A stretch of 64,000 nt of DNA from the NCBI GenBank assembly GCA_021833825.1, contig JAKBEL010000011.1:1-64000 (forward strand). Reading direction: 5' to 3'. The position numbers were made by a program, and so were the translations under genes. Under the pieces are notes generated by a model. It was not told the origin of the DNA and made no database searches. It saw only the letters and a program-made list of their open reading frames with translations. Shown here piece by piece: positions 54,101 to 62,465 of this stretch; the first letter of the stretch is position 1; each line of letters starts with the position of its first letter. This stretch comes from a bacterium. Lineage in GTDB: Bacteria > Babelota > Babeliae > Babelales > Vermiphilaceae.

Positions 54101-54627
54101 TCAGGTTGTACTTCAAGATAAAAACGTTCAGGGCCAAAAAGATTGACATGCCAATCGATTAACTTATTCGCTTCTGTCAGCTGATTATTGGTCAATAACT
54201 TAGGAATATGCCCACCTAAGCAGGCGCTTGTTGCAATGAGCCCTTGAGAATGTTGTTCAAGCATGCGGTAATCGATGCGTGGCTTGAAATAGAAACCCTC
54301 TTGATATGAAAACGAGATTAGTTTGCATAGATTTTTGTAACCAATCGAGTTCTCTACAATCAGAATAATATGATAATATTTATTATCAGCAGATTTAATG
54401 CGAGCATCTTCGGTGATGTAAGCCTCAATGCCTAAAATCGGTTTGATGGCAGCCTTTTTGCACATCTGAAAAAATTTTACTGCACCAAACACATTGCCAT
54501 GATCGGTAATGGCCAAACTTTTAAGATTATACTGTTTGCCATAATCGATCAGCTTATTGAGCGATGTGGCACCATCAAGAAGTGAAAACTCAGTATGGCA
54601 ATGAAGATGAGTAAAATGTTTTGACAT
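51187..54627 (-). CDS. dnaE: DNA polymerase III alpha subunit
   Basis: The 1146-residue replicative polymerase begins with a PHP domain (HLHCHTEFSLLDG at 8-20), followed by the C-family polymerase core with the catalytic acidic motif PDIDIDF near residue 400, a helix-hairpin-helix region and a C-terminal OB domain. This is the main DnaE1 type by length. GAGGAG lies just before the ATG. It is the principal chromosome-replication enzyme and the longest gene in the window. Confidence 0.96.
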   Translation of the reverse strand: MSKHFTHLHCHTEFSLLDGATSLNKLIDYGKQYNLKSLAITDHGNVFGAVKFFQMCKKAAIKPILGIEAYITEDARIKSADNKYYHIILIVENSIGYKNLCKLISFSYQEGFYFKPRIDYRMLEQHSQGLIATSACLGGHIPKLLTNNQLTEANKLIDWHVNLFGPERFYLEVQPEDQPEQAVLNKMLYEISTTKNIPLVAAGDCHYPTLADHEAHETLLCIGTHAKFDEPGRYSFGNCRTYMRSPDEMLTLFHKHEDAVWNSGKIADMCEFDFETGKLFFPKFKIPETHTPESFFKAQCQKGLDNLFAHNLIDHSEQKTYQARLDLEMDLIINMGFVGYFLVVSDFIQWAHRNGIPVGPGRGSAAGSLVSWALEITNIDPIKYNLLFERFLNPERVTMPDIDIDFCIEGRDRVIQYVRDHYGHDKVCQIITFGTLAAKGVIKDVARVHGFSFEDSNAITNLVPEQLKITLKEAIDQEQRLKDLIEGNPKVKHLFDIAFRLEGLTRHASKHAAGIVISPDPIDEVLPLFVPAKSTELVTQYAMTELESLGFLKIDLLGLKNLTLIDQTLKLIEKAHGINIDINRIPLEDQKTFELICAGKTSGVFQLESDGLKEVLRKLQPEKFEDIIAVNALYRPGPLGSGMVDDFIERKHGRQKIVYLFNELEEVLQETYGVIVYQEQVMKIASTIAGYSLGESDILRRAMGKKKAEVMAEQRELFMKRALERNFNEKKAGELFDLMAYFAGYGFNKSHSAAYALIAYQTAYLKANYLAEFMACLISLEASNADKMSFYLQEAKDMGLNILPPDINQSEVKFSVFNGHILFGLQGIKNVGLASLENIIAERTKKPFLDLLDFCKRIDLRTSNKRVIEHLIWAGAFDKLPGNRAQKTEELNNIIELAIAQKKAAQTGQLDMFSRHENLEKHEFHAYQPLPEFSDKEKLEKEKEVIGFYLSAHPLASYQEQFNWLQVASFEQLLKKAQSTHVESEAIGSTFGIVKSKREILTKKGDRMAFVQLEDMQGTAEIILFPKTFAQVEHWLNDYHVFFVKGGLDLTSPHICKIKANYFIPLELFLQESSCIERVICDIPDNFDQQKIERLSSLLLSGKLPFHIIFNENGKNIRIVCKQNIALDLPTIKAIQDLNVKVTVQV

Positions 54628-54731
54628 GGCTCCTCAGATGAATCTGCAATCATTATGTATGCTATGTTAGTATACAGTTTTTTATCAACATGTGGAGCGT
54701 GAATAAGGTTTTTGTTCTTTTGGTACAAATT

Positions 54732-54768
54732 AAAAAAAATACCAGCATTACGATAATAATGCTGGTAT
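54732..54768 (-). terminator. Rho-independent terminator, unit 1
   Basis: ATACCAGCATTA (54739-54750) pairs with TAATGCTGGTAT (54757-54768) and is followed on the minus strand by a T run. It ends the gene at 54883-55692. Confidence 0.9.
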
Positions 54769-54882
54769 TAGATAATAATATGTAATCAAATGTGGGCGTT
54801 TTGCGCCATGCTATGATTTTATAATCTCATTTTCGGGTTACTGATTGCGAAGGTTTTGTTTTCTCTGGATTTCTTGTATTAA

Positions 54883-55692
54883 TTAATCGGAATCCGTTGG
54901 TTCCTGAAATCTTTTCCGAAACTGCATATTTAATTTGCCTGATGTATCACTTTCAGGCCAGAATGTTCTTTCGGGCCACGTATTGCGTACATTTTCTCTC
55001 ATATCGATTTCTTTTATTAATTCATCGGGATACCTTATTCCTAGATCCTTTATGAGACGGTTTTTTATAAGGGAATTATCTCCATTCAATTTCCACTTTT
55101 GCCCCTCTCTCTTCTCAGCCTCCGCTAACCACTCTTCTGGTAACGTATCGGATCCCAAATAGCGGTTTGCCGCAGATGACATAGCCCCAATTATTCCTGC
55201 TGCCATGGCCCATTCTATAGGGTTTTCAGCGTTTAATAAACGAGCGATTAAACCTGCAGCCGCTGCTGAACCTATCGTTCGAGAAATATAAGCAAAATCC
55301 CTTTCGCCTGGAGTGGGAGCAAAAGATATATTGTTGTTAGCCTGGAAAATTGTGGTTGGGAGCGCAGCGGTAAGCCCAAAAGCAGCCGTTTTAAGGGGCA
55401 GGAAGTCTTCTCCCTCTCCCAACAATGACATGCCTTTCTCAAATCCGCTTGCAATTTTGTTTTGAAAAGAATTAGGTAAAAGCTTGGTGCCAGCTGCAAG
55501 TGCTCCAAGTGATAGGAAAGGGCTTATCGCATTAGCGCCATGATAGCCAATTTGCCTTGAACTCGGCAATTGATTCCATGCCCATTGGCCCCAGGTTTGG
55601 GCCCCTCCGCCCTCTGCAGCAAAGGTTTCTGCTGCGCTTATCATCGCAATGAGAGCGACTAATGATAATGTTCTTTTTTTTGTTACAAACAT
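54883..55692 (-). CDS. Variable secreted protein, copy A
   Basis: The 269-residue protein has a signal peptide (1-25) followed by EGGGAQTWGQWAWNQLP, shared with copy B. The rest (about 50-269) has several hydrophobic helical segments and a charged C-terminal tail, but shares little with copy B beyond layout and an LPEE stretch. No family is recognised. AAAGGAAAAAAT precedes the ATG. The promoter holds a run of eight G (minus strand). A role as a variable surface or exported protein is inferred. Confidence 0.82.
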   Translation of the reverse strand: MFVTKKRTLSLVALIAMISAAETFAAEGGGAQTWGQWAWNQLPSSRQIGYHGANAISPFLSLGALAAGTKLLPNSFQNKIASGFEKGMSLLGEGEDFLPLKTAAFGLTAALPTTIFQANNNISFAPTPGERDFAYISRTIGSAAAAGLIARLLNAENPIEWAMAAGIIGAMSSAANRYLGSDTLPEEWLAEAEKREGQKWKLNGDNSLIKNRLIKDLGIRYPDELIKEIDMRENVRNTWPERTFWPESDTSGKLNMQFRKRFQEPTDSD

Positions 55693-55744
55693 TATTTTTT
55701 CCTTTTATTATAAATGGTTTATATATTATATACTATCATAGTAA

Positions 55745-55775
55745 ATAATACCATTTGTAACCCCCCCCTTGTCAA
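55745..55775 (-). promoter_or_regulatory. Promoter with 8-G spacer tract, copy A
   Basis: On the minus strand TTGACA (55770-55775) is followed by a 19-nt spacer and TATTAT (55745-55750). The spacer contains eight consecutive G (55761-55768). It ends 52 bp before the ATG. Other AT-rich -10 candidates exist, so the exact -10 is uncertain. Length change in the G run would shift the -35/-10 spacing. Confidence 0.6.
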
Positions 55776-55900
55776 GCTTTAGGGAATAATACTCAGGGGA
55801 TGCATGAAAAGGGGCTAAAATAAAGGGTTTTTAGCATGGATGCCTTGTCTGCCAAAGGGGAAGGGCAATCAAACGTAAATAGATTGTTTACGCTTCATTG

Positions 55901-56029
55901 CTATATAATGTTCTGAACCTGTTCGCGAGCCTTTTCAAGCTCAACTTTGATGTCGATCGCTCGTGATCCCATTGCAGCATCAGAGCATTTAGCGGCTATG
56001 GTGTTGATCTCCCGGCCAAGCTCTTGTAA
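55901..56029 (-). pseudogene. Severed 3' end of yicC
   Basis: This stretch encodes the last 42 residues of YicC (LQELGREINTIAAKC onward) with the same stop, identical in protein sequence to the intact gene at 56969-57853. Upstream, the frame breaks at the duplication junction (56029). It is a by-product of the tandem duplication. Confidence 0.9.
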
Positions 56030-56053
56030 GGTTTTTGTTCTTTTGGTACAAAT

Positions 56054-56091
56054 TAAAAAAAATACGAGCATTACGATAATAATGCTCGTAT
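56054..56091 (-). terminator. Rho-independent terminator, unit 2
   Basis: ATACGAGCATTA (56062-56073) pairs with TAATGCTCGTAT (56080-56091), with a T run on the minus strand. Compared with unit 1, one C-G pair is flipped to G-C, so both bases changed together and the stem is kept. Confidence 0.9.
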
Positions 56092-56111
56092 TAGATAATA
56101 AGAGGTGTCTT

Positions 56112-56759
56112 CTAGTTAAATGGCCAGAGCCAGTCCCAATTTTGGCGAAGCTCTTCGTTCTTTTCTTTATCACTCTGAGCTCTTTTTAAATCCAAACGAA
56201 GGTTTTCAGGCACCTGATTATTTGCGGACCCTGACTTTTGTAGTTGTTGCTCTATTTTTTTAATTTTTTCCTCTGGGAGGGTATAGAAGCCGGGTGTAGA
56301 TAGTCCAAGTGCAGTTAGGCCCCCAAATTTTGCTGCAGCATCCATATAATTCCCCTTTTTAGCAGAATTGTAGGCTAAAGCAGCTCCTAATAACATTGGT
56401 ATAGCTAATTGATATGTATAGGCGGTATTTTTCTCTTCTTCATTAGGTATAAAATACCTATCGACAAAGGTTGATGCTAGGTTACCAGCAGTGAGTGCAA
56501 AAATTGCCTCCTGTAGATTGCTAGGGTTCTCCCGTTGCATGTTTGCGGAATATAATATGCCTAGTCCTGCCAATGGGTTTAAAAGAGCAGATGTGCCGTA
56601 GTAAGCAGCCTGCCTTGCTGTTGGCATAGTCGGCAATTGATTCCATGCCCACTGACCCCATCTTGGGGCCCCTCCGCCCTCTGCAGCAAAGCTTTCTGCT
56701 GCGCTTATCATCGCAATGAGAGCTATTAATGACGATGTTCTTTTTTTTGTTACAAACAT
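56112..56759 (-). CDS. Variable secreted protein, copy B
   Basis: The 215-residue protein has a signal peptide and start of mature region (to EGGGAPRWGQWAWNQLP) nearly identical to copy A. After that the sequence is almost unrelated, with hydrophobic segments and a shorter charged tail ending NWDWLWPFN. Its promoter carries a nine-G run. No family is recognised. The divergence of the mature part alongside near-identical flanks suggests diversifying selection or segment replacement. Confidence 0.82.
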   Translation of the reverse strand: MFVTKKRTSSLIALIAMISAAESFAAEGGGAPRWGQWAWNQLPTMPTARQAAYYGTSALLNPLAGLGILYSANMQRENPSNLQEAIFALTAGNLASTFVDRYFIPNEEEKNTAYTYQLAIPMLLGAALAYNSAKKGNYMDAAAKFGGLTALGLSTPGFYTLPEEKIKKIEQQLQKSGSANNQVPENLRLDLKRAQSDKEKNEELRQNWDWLWPFN

Positions 56760-56811
56760 TATTTTTTCTTTTTATTATAAATGGTTTATATATTATATGC
56801 TATCATAGTAA

Positions 56812-56843
56812 ATAATACCATTTGTAACCCCCCCCCGGGTCAA
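56812..56843 (-). promoter_or_regulatory. Promoter with 9-G spacer tract, copy B
   Basis: On the minus strand TTGACC (56838-56843) is followed by a 20-nt spacer and TATTAT (56812-56817). Nine consecutive G (56828-56836) sit in the spacer. The one-base difference from copy A changes the spacer length by one. Confidence 0.6.
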
Positions 56844-56968
56844 GCTTTAGGGAATAATACTGAGGGGATGCATGAAAAGGGGCTAAAATAAAGGGTTTTT
56901 AGCATGTATGCTTTGTCTGCCAAAGAGGAAGAGCAATGAAACGTAAACAGATGGTTTACGCTTCATTG

Positions 56969-57853
56969 CTATATAATGTTCTGAACCTGTTCACGAGCCT
57001 TTTCAAGCTCAACTTTGATGTCAATCGCTCGTGATCCCATTGCAGCATCAGAGCATTTAGCGGCTATGGTGTTGATCTCCCGGCCAAGCTCTTGTAATGT
57101 AAAATCTAATCGTTTGCCAATCTCAACCGTTGAGGATGAGAGAAGTTCCTGCATGTTTTTCAGATGGCTTTTAAAGCGGACAATCTCTTCATGAATGTCG
57201 ATCTTATCAAGCATATAATAAAGAGCGGCTTTGCGAGTTTCGATGATTGTATCTTCGGTGGTATAAGATTGAATCTCTTGTAACATATTGTTTTTTCGTT
57301 GAGCCATAAATGCCTCATGAAGTCTTTCAATTTCAGCAATATGTTTTGTGACTAAGCTTATGCGTTGCTGGATGTCTTGTAGTAAGGCTGCTCCCTCTTT
57401 TTCCTCTTCGGCAATGAGAGCCTTGATGGTCTCTGTTACCAATTGGCTCAACTCTTGTTTGATGGTCTCATCAAGTAGCTGCTCCTCAATAGAGAAGATA
57501 TGGGGTAATGTGATGATATCAGAGATGGTGAGAGTCCCTTCAATATGTGTGATATCTTGAATCTCTTTTGCTACTTCAACATAACTTTGGGCTATAGGTA
57601 TAGATGCACTTATAGCACCTTTAAGAGCACCTTGATCGCTCACATTGATCGACATTAAGAGGTGCCCCCTTAGCAGGTCATGTTTCAACAATTTAATAAA
57701 ATCGGTCTCTAGATGGTGCAGTGCATAAGGGAATTTGCATATACATTCAAAAAAGCGTGCATTGACCGATTTTAAGCTTATAGTTACATAAACTTTACTG
57801 TTATTGATGGTGAGAGTAGTCTTTTTTGCTGCAAAGCCGGTCATACTGCGCAT
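56969..57853 (-). CDS. yicC: YicC/YloC-family endoribonuclease
   Basis: The 294-residue protein opens MRSMTGFAAKKTTL and ends with the YicC_N and DUF1732 domains (RLDFTLQELGREINTIAAKC onward). Members are endoribonucleases acting on RNA. The gene is complete. It follows yebC with 10 bp between them, suggesting an operon. A copy of its last 42 codons lies at 55901-56029. Confidence 0.93.
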   Translation of the reverse strand: MRSMTGFAAKKTTLTINNSKVYVTISLKSVNARFFECICKFPYALHHLETDFIKLLKHDLLRGHLLMSINVSDQGALKGAISASIPIAQSYVEVAKEIQDITHIEGTLTISDIITLPHIFSIEEQLLDETIKQELSQLVTETIKALIAEEEKEGAALLQDIQQRISLVTKHIAEIERLHEAFMAQRKNNMLQEIQSYTTEDTIIETRKAALYYMLDKIDIHEEIVRFKSHLKNMQELLSSSTVEIGKRLDFTLQELGREINTIAAKCSDAAMGSRAIDIKVELEKAREQVQNII

Positions 57854-57863
57854 TGGATTTTAC

Positions 57864-58583
57864 CTATGCTAAATTGGTATATACATTTTGTACATCATCA
57901 TGATCATCTAGTAGTTCGAGGAATTCGACAGCCTGTGCCGATGCCTCTTCGCTCAATTCTAAAGGATCTTTGGCAACCCATTCAAGATCAGCACTCTCAA
58001 CAATGATGCCCTTTTGTTGCTCAAGAGCATGCTTAACAGCGCCGGTTGCTTTTGGATCACAATAGATAATAAAAAGGTGATCATCTTTTCTTATATCAGA
58101 TAGATCATAATCTAACAAGAGTTCAAGTAGATCATCTTCATTTTTACCGTCAGCTTTGAGAGTTAAAGACCCTTTTCTTTCAAACATCCAATTAACAGAG
58201 CCTGACTCGCCTAAGCTGCCACCAGCTTTTGAGAATATATGGCGCATATCAGAGACTGTTCGGTTTTTGTTGTCGGTTAATGCTTCGACCATGACTGCAA
58301 TGCCACCAGGACCGTAACCTTCATAGCCAATCGCTTCAAAGGCTTGCCCGGGAAGCTCTCCGGTCCCCTTTTTTACAGCACGTGTCACATTATCAAGAGG
58401 CATGTTGATGGCTTTTGCTTTTTCCATAAGCATGCGCAAGCGTGGATTTCCATTAGGATCTCCGCCGCCATCACGTGCGACAACTGTAATCTCTTTTATA
58501 AGCTTAGTGAAAGCTTTGCCCCGTTTTGCATCTTGAGCCGCTTTTTTATGTTTTATTGTTTTCCACTTTGAATGTCCGGACAT
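57864..58583 (-). CDS. yebC: YebC/PmpR-family protein
   Basis: The 239-residue protein has the MSGHSKWKTIKHKKAAQDAK start and the GYGPGGIAVMVE segment of the family. YebC members have been described as transcription regulators and recently as translation factors for proline-rich stretches. It is ahead of yicC in the same operon. Its length is normal. Confidence 0.95.
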   Translation of the reverse strand: MSGHSKWKTIKHKKAAQDAKRGKAFTKLIKEITVVARDGGGDPNGNPRLRMLMEKAKAINMPLDNVTRAVKKGTGELPGQAFEAIGYEGYGPGGIAVMVEALTDNKNRTVSDMRHIFSKAGGSLGESGSVNWMFERKGSLTLKADGKNEDDLLELLLDYDLSDIRKDDHLFIIYCDPKATGAVKHALEQQKGIIVESADLEWVAKDPLELSEEASAQAVEFLELLDDHDDVQNVYTNLA

Positions 58584-58692
58584 GTGATATCCTTTTATCT
58601 ATGGCACTTTTTGATACTAATTTTTTTTATTTATTATATCGATTCATTTATAATCTGTCGAATTGCCTGAGTGATAATCTATAGATCGGTTA

Positions 58693-59862
58693 TTACTCTA
58701 AGGGAATGACTGATGCTATTGCGTAACGGTTTATGATATCAAGCGCTGTCAGATATCGATCGGGAGACTCTTGCTTAAATGCGTTGATAGATTGATCTTT
58801 TTTATTTATCTTATCAATCAAAAGGTCAGCATATTTTTCAAGTATCTGAGCATTCTCATGCGCTGGATATCCTACTGCTAGATGAAGGGTGTAAAAAAGA
58901 TCGAGTGTAGGCAGGCCAAGTTTTGCAGCTTTTAAATAGAAAGAGAGCGCTTTACTCAATTTATTTTGTGTTCGATAAACAAATGCAAGATCAGCAATTG
59001 TTTGAGGATTATTATCTAAAGCTGCTTCTGTAAGCCATTTAATTGCTTGAGCTCTTTTGCCCAATTTATAATAGACATTTCCCAGTTGGCTCATAGCCTC
59101 TGGAATTTTTTGACGAGCGCCTATTGTTAGCCAATGAGATGCAAGATTAAGATCACCATTTTTTGAATATAGATTGCCTAAATTTATTGCTGCATAGACA
59201 TCTCCCTTTTCTGCAGCATCTGTTAAATATAAAAATGCTCCATTTATATCCCCGTTCTCTTTGCATAAATATCCAAGTTCTCCAATAGCATTAATATTAT
59301 TATTTTTTGCTGCTCTTTGGCACCATTTAATAGCGCTTGGGAGATCTCTGATCGTTTCAGAATAAAAGTGGCTAATAAGCAGAGCTGCATTCTCTTTCTG
59401 TTCTATTGAAGTCGATTTTGTGTATAAAAAAAGTAATCTCAAGAGACCAGATTGATTATTTAAGTCATGAAGTGTTCCTACATGATTAATATCAATCTGC
59501 TCATTAATATGTTCGACTGTAAAGAATTCAATATCTCTTATTGCGGTATTGGTTTTTGGATCTCTGTTTGATTGTCTGCACCATTCCATTAGATCAGGAG
59601 CATTATAAGGGCAAGAGGAGCCTTCATTGTGGCAGAGCGCCATAAGCCAAGGTTCATCGATATCTTTTGCTCTCTGTATAAATTCTTTAATGGGCCTGTT
59701 TGATAATGGTTCAATATATTCTAAATCGATTGTATGTGCTGAATTGGGCAATAAAATAGAGGTTAATGGCACGCTTTCATAATCTAAATAGTTTTCTTTT
59801 TCAGAGGCATATAAAGAATGGGCGCTTATAGTGATTAAGTACCAAAGCAATAGTCTATTCAT
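58693..59862 (-). CDS. Secreted Sel1-repeat protein
   Basis: The 389-residue protein has a signal peptide (about 1-19) and at least four Sel1-like repeats in the middle, such as AIGELGYLCKENGDINGAFL, AAINLGNLYSKNGDLNLASH and AMSQLGNVYYKLGKRAQAIK. Sel1 proteins are common among exported proteins of intracellular bacteria and act as adaptors. It stands alone on the minus strand. Confidence 0.87.
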   Translation of the reverse strand: MNRLLLWYLITISAHSLYASEKENYLDYESVPLTSILLPNSAHTIDLEYIEPLSNRPIKEFIQRAKDIDEPWLMALCHNEGSSCPYNAPDLMEWCRQSNRDPKTNTAIRDIEFFTVEHINEQIDINHVGTLHDLNNQSGLLRLLFLYTKSTSIEQKENAALLISHFYSETIRDLPSAIKWCQRAAKNNNINAIGELGYLCKENGDINGAFLYLTDAAEKGDVYAAINLGNLYSKNGDLNLASHWLTIGARQKIPEAMSQLGNVYYKLGKRAQAIKWLTEAALDNNPQTIADLAFVYRTQNKLSKALSFYLKAAKLGLPTLDLFYTLHLAVGYPAHENAQILEKYADLLIDKINKKDQSINAFKQESPDRYLTALDIINRYAIASVIPLE

Positions 59863-60051
59863 GATGATCCTTGAAATGGGTATGTATGTTTTTAAGATAT
59901 ATATTTTGAGTTAAATTAACTTTTTTGCAAGATTTTAATTACTATCTTTGTAATTAAAATCTTTTCTGTGCCCGTTTTCGATTTTTCAAATGCGATTTGT
60001 TGCAGATAGTCAAAAGGTGACCCTTGTTCAAAAGTTTATAAAGTCTTTTGT

Positions 60052-60981
60052 TTAAGGAATAGAAAAGAGTTTGATATCTCCATGATGTGCTGAAAGCTTT
60101 ATTGAAGCATCTTCGCCGTTGATGTAGCCATTAATATGTCTCTTTACATAAGCCCAATAGTCATGGGTTAAGGTTGTAGTTAAAGGTTTTAATGTTATTT
60201 GTTGTGTGCTTGTAATGGTTCCTTCAATAGTGTCAGCAATAATAGAGGATCGAATATTTTGTGGGATAGATAGCAAGATGTTTCCCTGTTTGATTGAGCA
60301 GTGGATATCTCTTTTTGCGGGAAGATTCTTGCATCTAATATCGATTTTGCCCTGATTGGCATTGGCTAAAATATTTCCCGAGCTATCACGGATCTGAACA
60401 GTTCCTTTGTTGGACATAGCCTGCACATTACCCTTTGGTTGATTGATCGTAATGTTCCCCTGTTGAGTTACTGTTGCTTTTACTTTATCTACAGGTTGTT
60501 CAATAGTAATATTGCCACTACCAGTTGCTGCAATAATAGTTCCATGCACTTGATAAACATTGATGTCGCCCGTATCGGTATTGAGTTGTAGGATGGCATT
60601 TTGGGGAATAGTTATGATGTAATCGACTGTTCCTTTTACTTTTTCATAGTCATACGCTGTGCGTAACATCAATTTTGTTTGATTGACCTCCTCTTCAATA
60701 ATATGCATATGATCAAGATGTTCCTGTGCTCTTGCTCGTTTAATTGCTCGTATAGCTACACTTTTTTTGTCAAGGCCCGTTTTGACCGATATATTCCCAT
60801 GAAGATTTTTAATAGAAATGCGCCCATTATTTTCAAGTGTGTAATCTTTCTCTATTATTGTCTCATAAGGCTTGCCACCAAAAAATGAGCTGATAGGATT
60901 AAAAAAATCAGCATGTATCGTGTTAACTCTCGTTATTATACAGAGAAACATGGTAAGGAAAAATAAGTGTTTATGTATCAT
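60052..60981 (-). CDS. Secreted DUF4097-family beta-repeat protein
   Basis: The 309-residue protein has a signal peptide (about 1-24). The rest is a beta-solenoid-like domain with repeated turns of the pattern G-x-I-x-V/I (ENNGRISIKNLHGNISVKTG, TDTGDINVYQVHGTIIAATG, NQGKIDIRC), as in DUF4097 (putative adhesin). The role is unknown. A surface or periplasmic location is likely. Confidence 0.8.
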   Translation of the reverse strand: MIHKHLFFLTMFLCIITRVNTIHADFFNPISSFFGGKPYETIIEKDYTLENNGRISIKNLHGNISVKTGLDKKSVAIRAIKRARAQEHLDHMHIIEEEVNQTKLMLRTAYDYEKVKGTVDYIITIPQNAILQLNTDTGDINVYQVHGTIIAATGSGNITIEQPVDKVKATVTQQGNITINQPKGNVQAMSNKGTVQIRDSSGNILANANQGKIDIRCKNLPAKRDIHCSIKQGNILLSIPQNIRSSIIADTIEGTITSTQQITLKPLTTTLTHDYWAYVKRHINGYINGEDASIKLSAHHGDIKLFSIP

Positions 60982-61017
60982 GATGTAACATCCTTAAATA
61001 AATAGATTGATATCTCT

Positions 61018-62442
61018 ATGAAGTCTAATCAAATTCATCGTATTATTCAAAAAGCTTTAGATAATATTTTTATTATTTATCCAAGTTTACACTCTATTTT
61101 AGATGAAATAGCCAAACAGAAAGGTGAGGCTTTTTTTGTTGGCGGGATGGTTCGAGACCTACTGCTTGATAGGCAAGTAAAAGATCTTGACGTAGAGGTA
61201 CACGGTTTAGAGCAGGATCAGTTTGTCTCATTGTTAAGGCGATTTGGTTATGTTGATTATGTAGGCAAATCTTTTGGTGTATTTAAATTGCAGGGGGTTG
61301 ATATTGATTGGTCCTTGCCTCGAGCAGATAGTGTGGGGCGCAAACCTATAGTTGTGATTGATCCATGCATGTCTATTCAAGATGCATTTCGTCGTCGAGA
61401 TCTTACCATTAATGCTATGGGTATCAATATAATGACAGGAGAGTTGGTCGATCCGTTTGGGGGCCAAGATGATCTTGCCAGAGGCATATTGCGCTCTCCA
61501 GATATCACCTTTTTTGCACAGGATCCCTTGCGATTTTTTCGTGTTATGCAGTTTATAAGCCGTTTTGATATGAGGCCTGATGCTCAGCTAGAGGCTGTGT
61601 GTAAGAGTATGGATATTAAAGAGGTCTCTCGTGAGCGTATAGAGCAGGAGTTTGCAAAGATGCTTTTGAAATCAGAATTTCCATCTCTGGGCATTCGTTG
61701 GCTAAAAAGTATCAATCGAATTTCTGAACTATTGCCTGAGTTGGCCGCAACTATTGGTGTTGTTCAGGATTGTCGTTGGCATCCAGAAGGGGATGTATTT
61801 GAGCATAGTATGCAGGCTTTAGATGCTGCAGCAGCTTTGGATTATGAAGATGATAAAGAGAGGCTGGTTTTGCTTTATGCTGCTCTGTGCCATGATCTTG
61901 GAAAGGTAACAACAACGTTTGAAGATGAAAGGGGTATTCATAGTTATGGTCATGCGGAGGTTGGTTGCAAGATTGCACAAAAGATGATTAAAAGGATTAC
62001 GCATAATACTCTGTTGATTGAGATGGTGCGAAAGTTGGTTCGGTGGCACATGGCTCCTGTGCAGTTGCTAAAAGGTGGTGCCAAAAGAGCAGCATTTAAA
62101 CGTTTAGCGGCACATCTTGCTCCAGAGATCAATGCTATAATGCTTGCTAAATTAGTGATTGCTGATCATCGTGGCCGTAATCAAATTTTGTATAAACCAT
62201 TGATAGGTCCAATACCTGAAGCTCAGCAATTTATTGATAAGATGGAACAGGCTGGGGTTAAGCATGCTCAAGAGCAACCTCTATTGACAGGTAAAGATTT
62301 TCTTGATGTTGTAGAGCCGGGCCCGTTGATAGGGCGTTTAGTAAAAAAGGCCTATCAACTACAGTTGGAGGGTCTTTATCAAAAGGATGAGCTTAAAAGA
62401 GCTGTTTTGAAGAGTATAAAAAGGAGTGGCCGTTCAAATTAA
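61018..62442 (+). CDS. tRNA nucleotidyltransferase/poly(A) polymerase-family protein with HD domain
   Basis: The 474-residue protein has a nucleotidyltransferase head (GGMVRDLLL at 42-50, catalytic KDLDVEV at 55-61), an RNA-binding neck with RRDLTINAM (126-134) and a C-terminal HD phosphohydrolase domain (EGDVFEHS at 257-264, CHDLGK at 291-296, HAEVG later). This is the layout of bacterial CCA-adding enzymes with HD domains. It repairs or adds tRNA 3' ends. No clear ribosome binding site is seen. Confidence 0.88.
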   Translation: MKSNQIHRIIQKALDNIFIIYPSLHSILDEIAKQKGEAFFVGGMVRDLLLDRQVKDLDVEVHGLEQDQFVSLLRRFGYVDYVGKSFGVFKLQGVDIDWSLPRADSVGRKPIVVIDPCMSIQDAFRRRDLTINAMGINIMTGELVDPFGGQDDLARGILRSPDITFFAQDPLRFFRVMQFISRFDMRPDAQLEAVCKSMDIKEVSRERIEQEFAKMLLKSEFPSLGIRWLKSINRISELLPELAATIGVVQDCRWHPEGDVFEHSMQALDAAAALDYEDDKERLVLLYAALCHDLGKVTTTFEDERGIHSYGHAEVGCKIAQKMIKRITHNTLLIEMVRKLVRWHMAPVQLLKGGAKRAAFKRLAAHLAPEINAIMLAKLVIADHRGRNQILYKPLIGPIPEAQQFIDKMEQAGVKHAQEQPLLTGKDFLDVVEPGPLIGRLVKKAYQLQLEGLYQKDELKRAVLKSIKRSGRSN

Positions 62443-62455
62443 GTAACAGCCACTC
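62418..62455 (-). terminator. Probable terminator of the minus-strand gene
   Basis: GAGTGGC (62424-62430) pairs with GCCACTC (62449-62455). On the minus strand the stem is followed by CCTTTTTAT. The hairpin straddles the stop of the convergent plus-strand gene. Confidence 0.5.
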
Positions 62456-62465
62456 TTCTTTAGTA

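Larger units (their letters stand above)
54704..57097. repeat. Tandem duplication of a secreted-protein locus
   Basis: Unit 1 (54707-56029) and unit 2 (56030-57097) have the same order: terminator, secreted-protein gene, promoter with G-run, and the 3' end of yicC. Flanking parts are about 95% identical by eye, while the bodies of the two genes are strongly diverged. The junction at 56027-56029 shares TAA with both parents, suggesting a microhomology event. The copy split off 42 codons of yicC; the full yicC follows unit 2. Confidence 0.85.
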
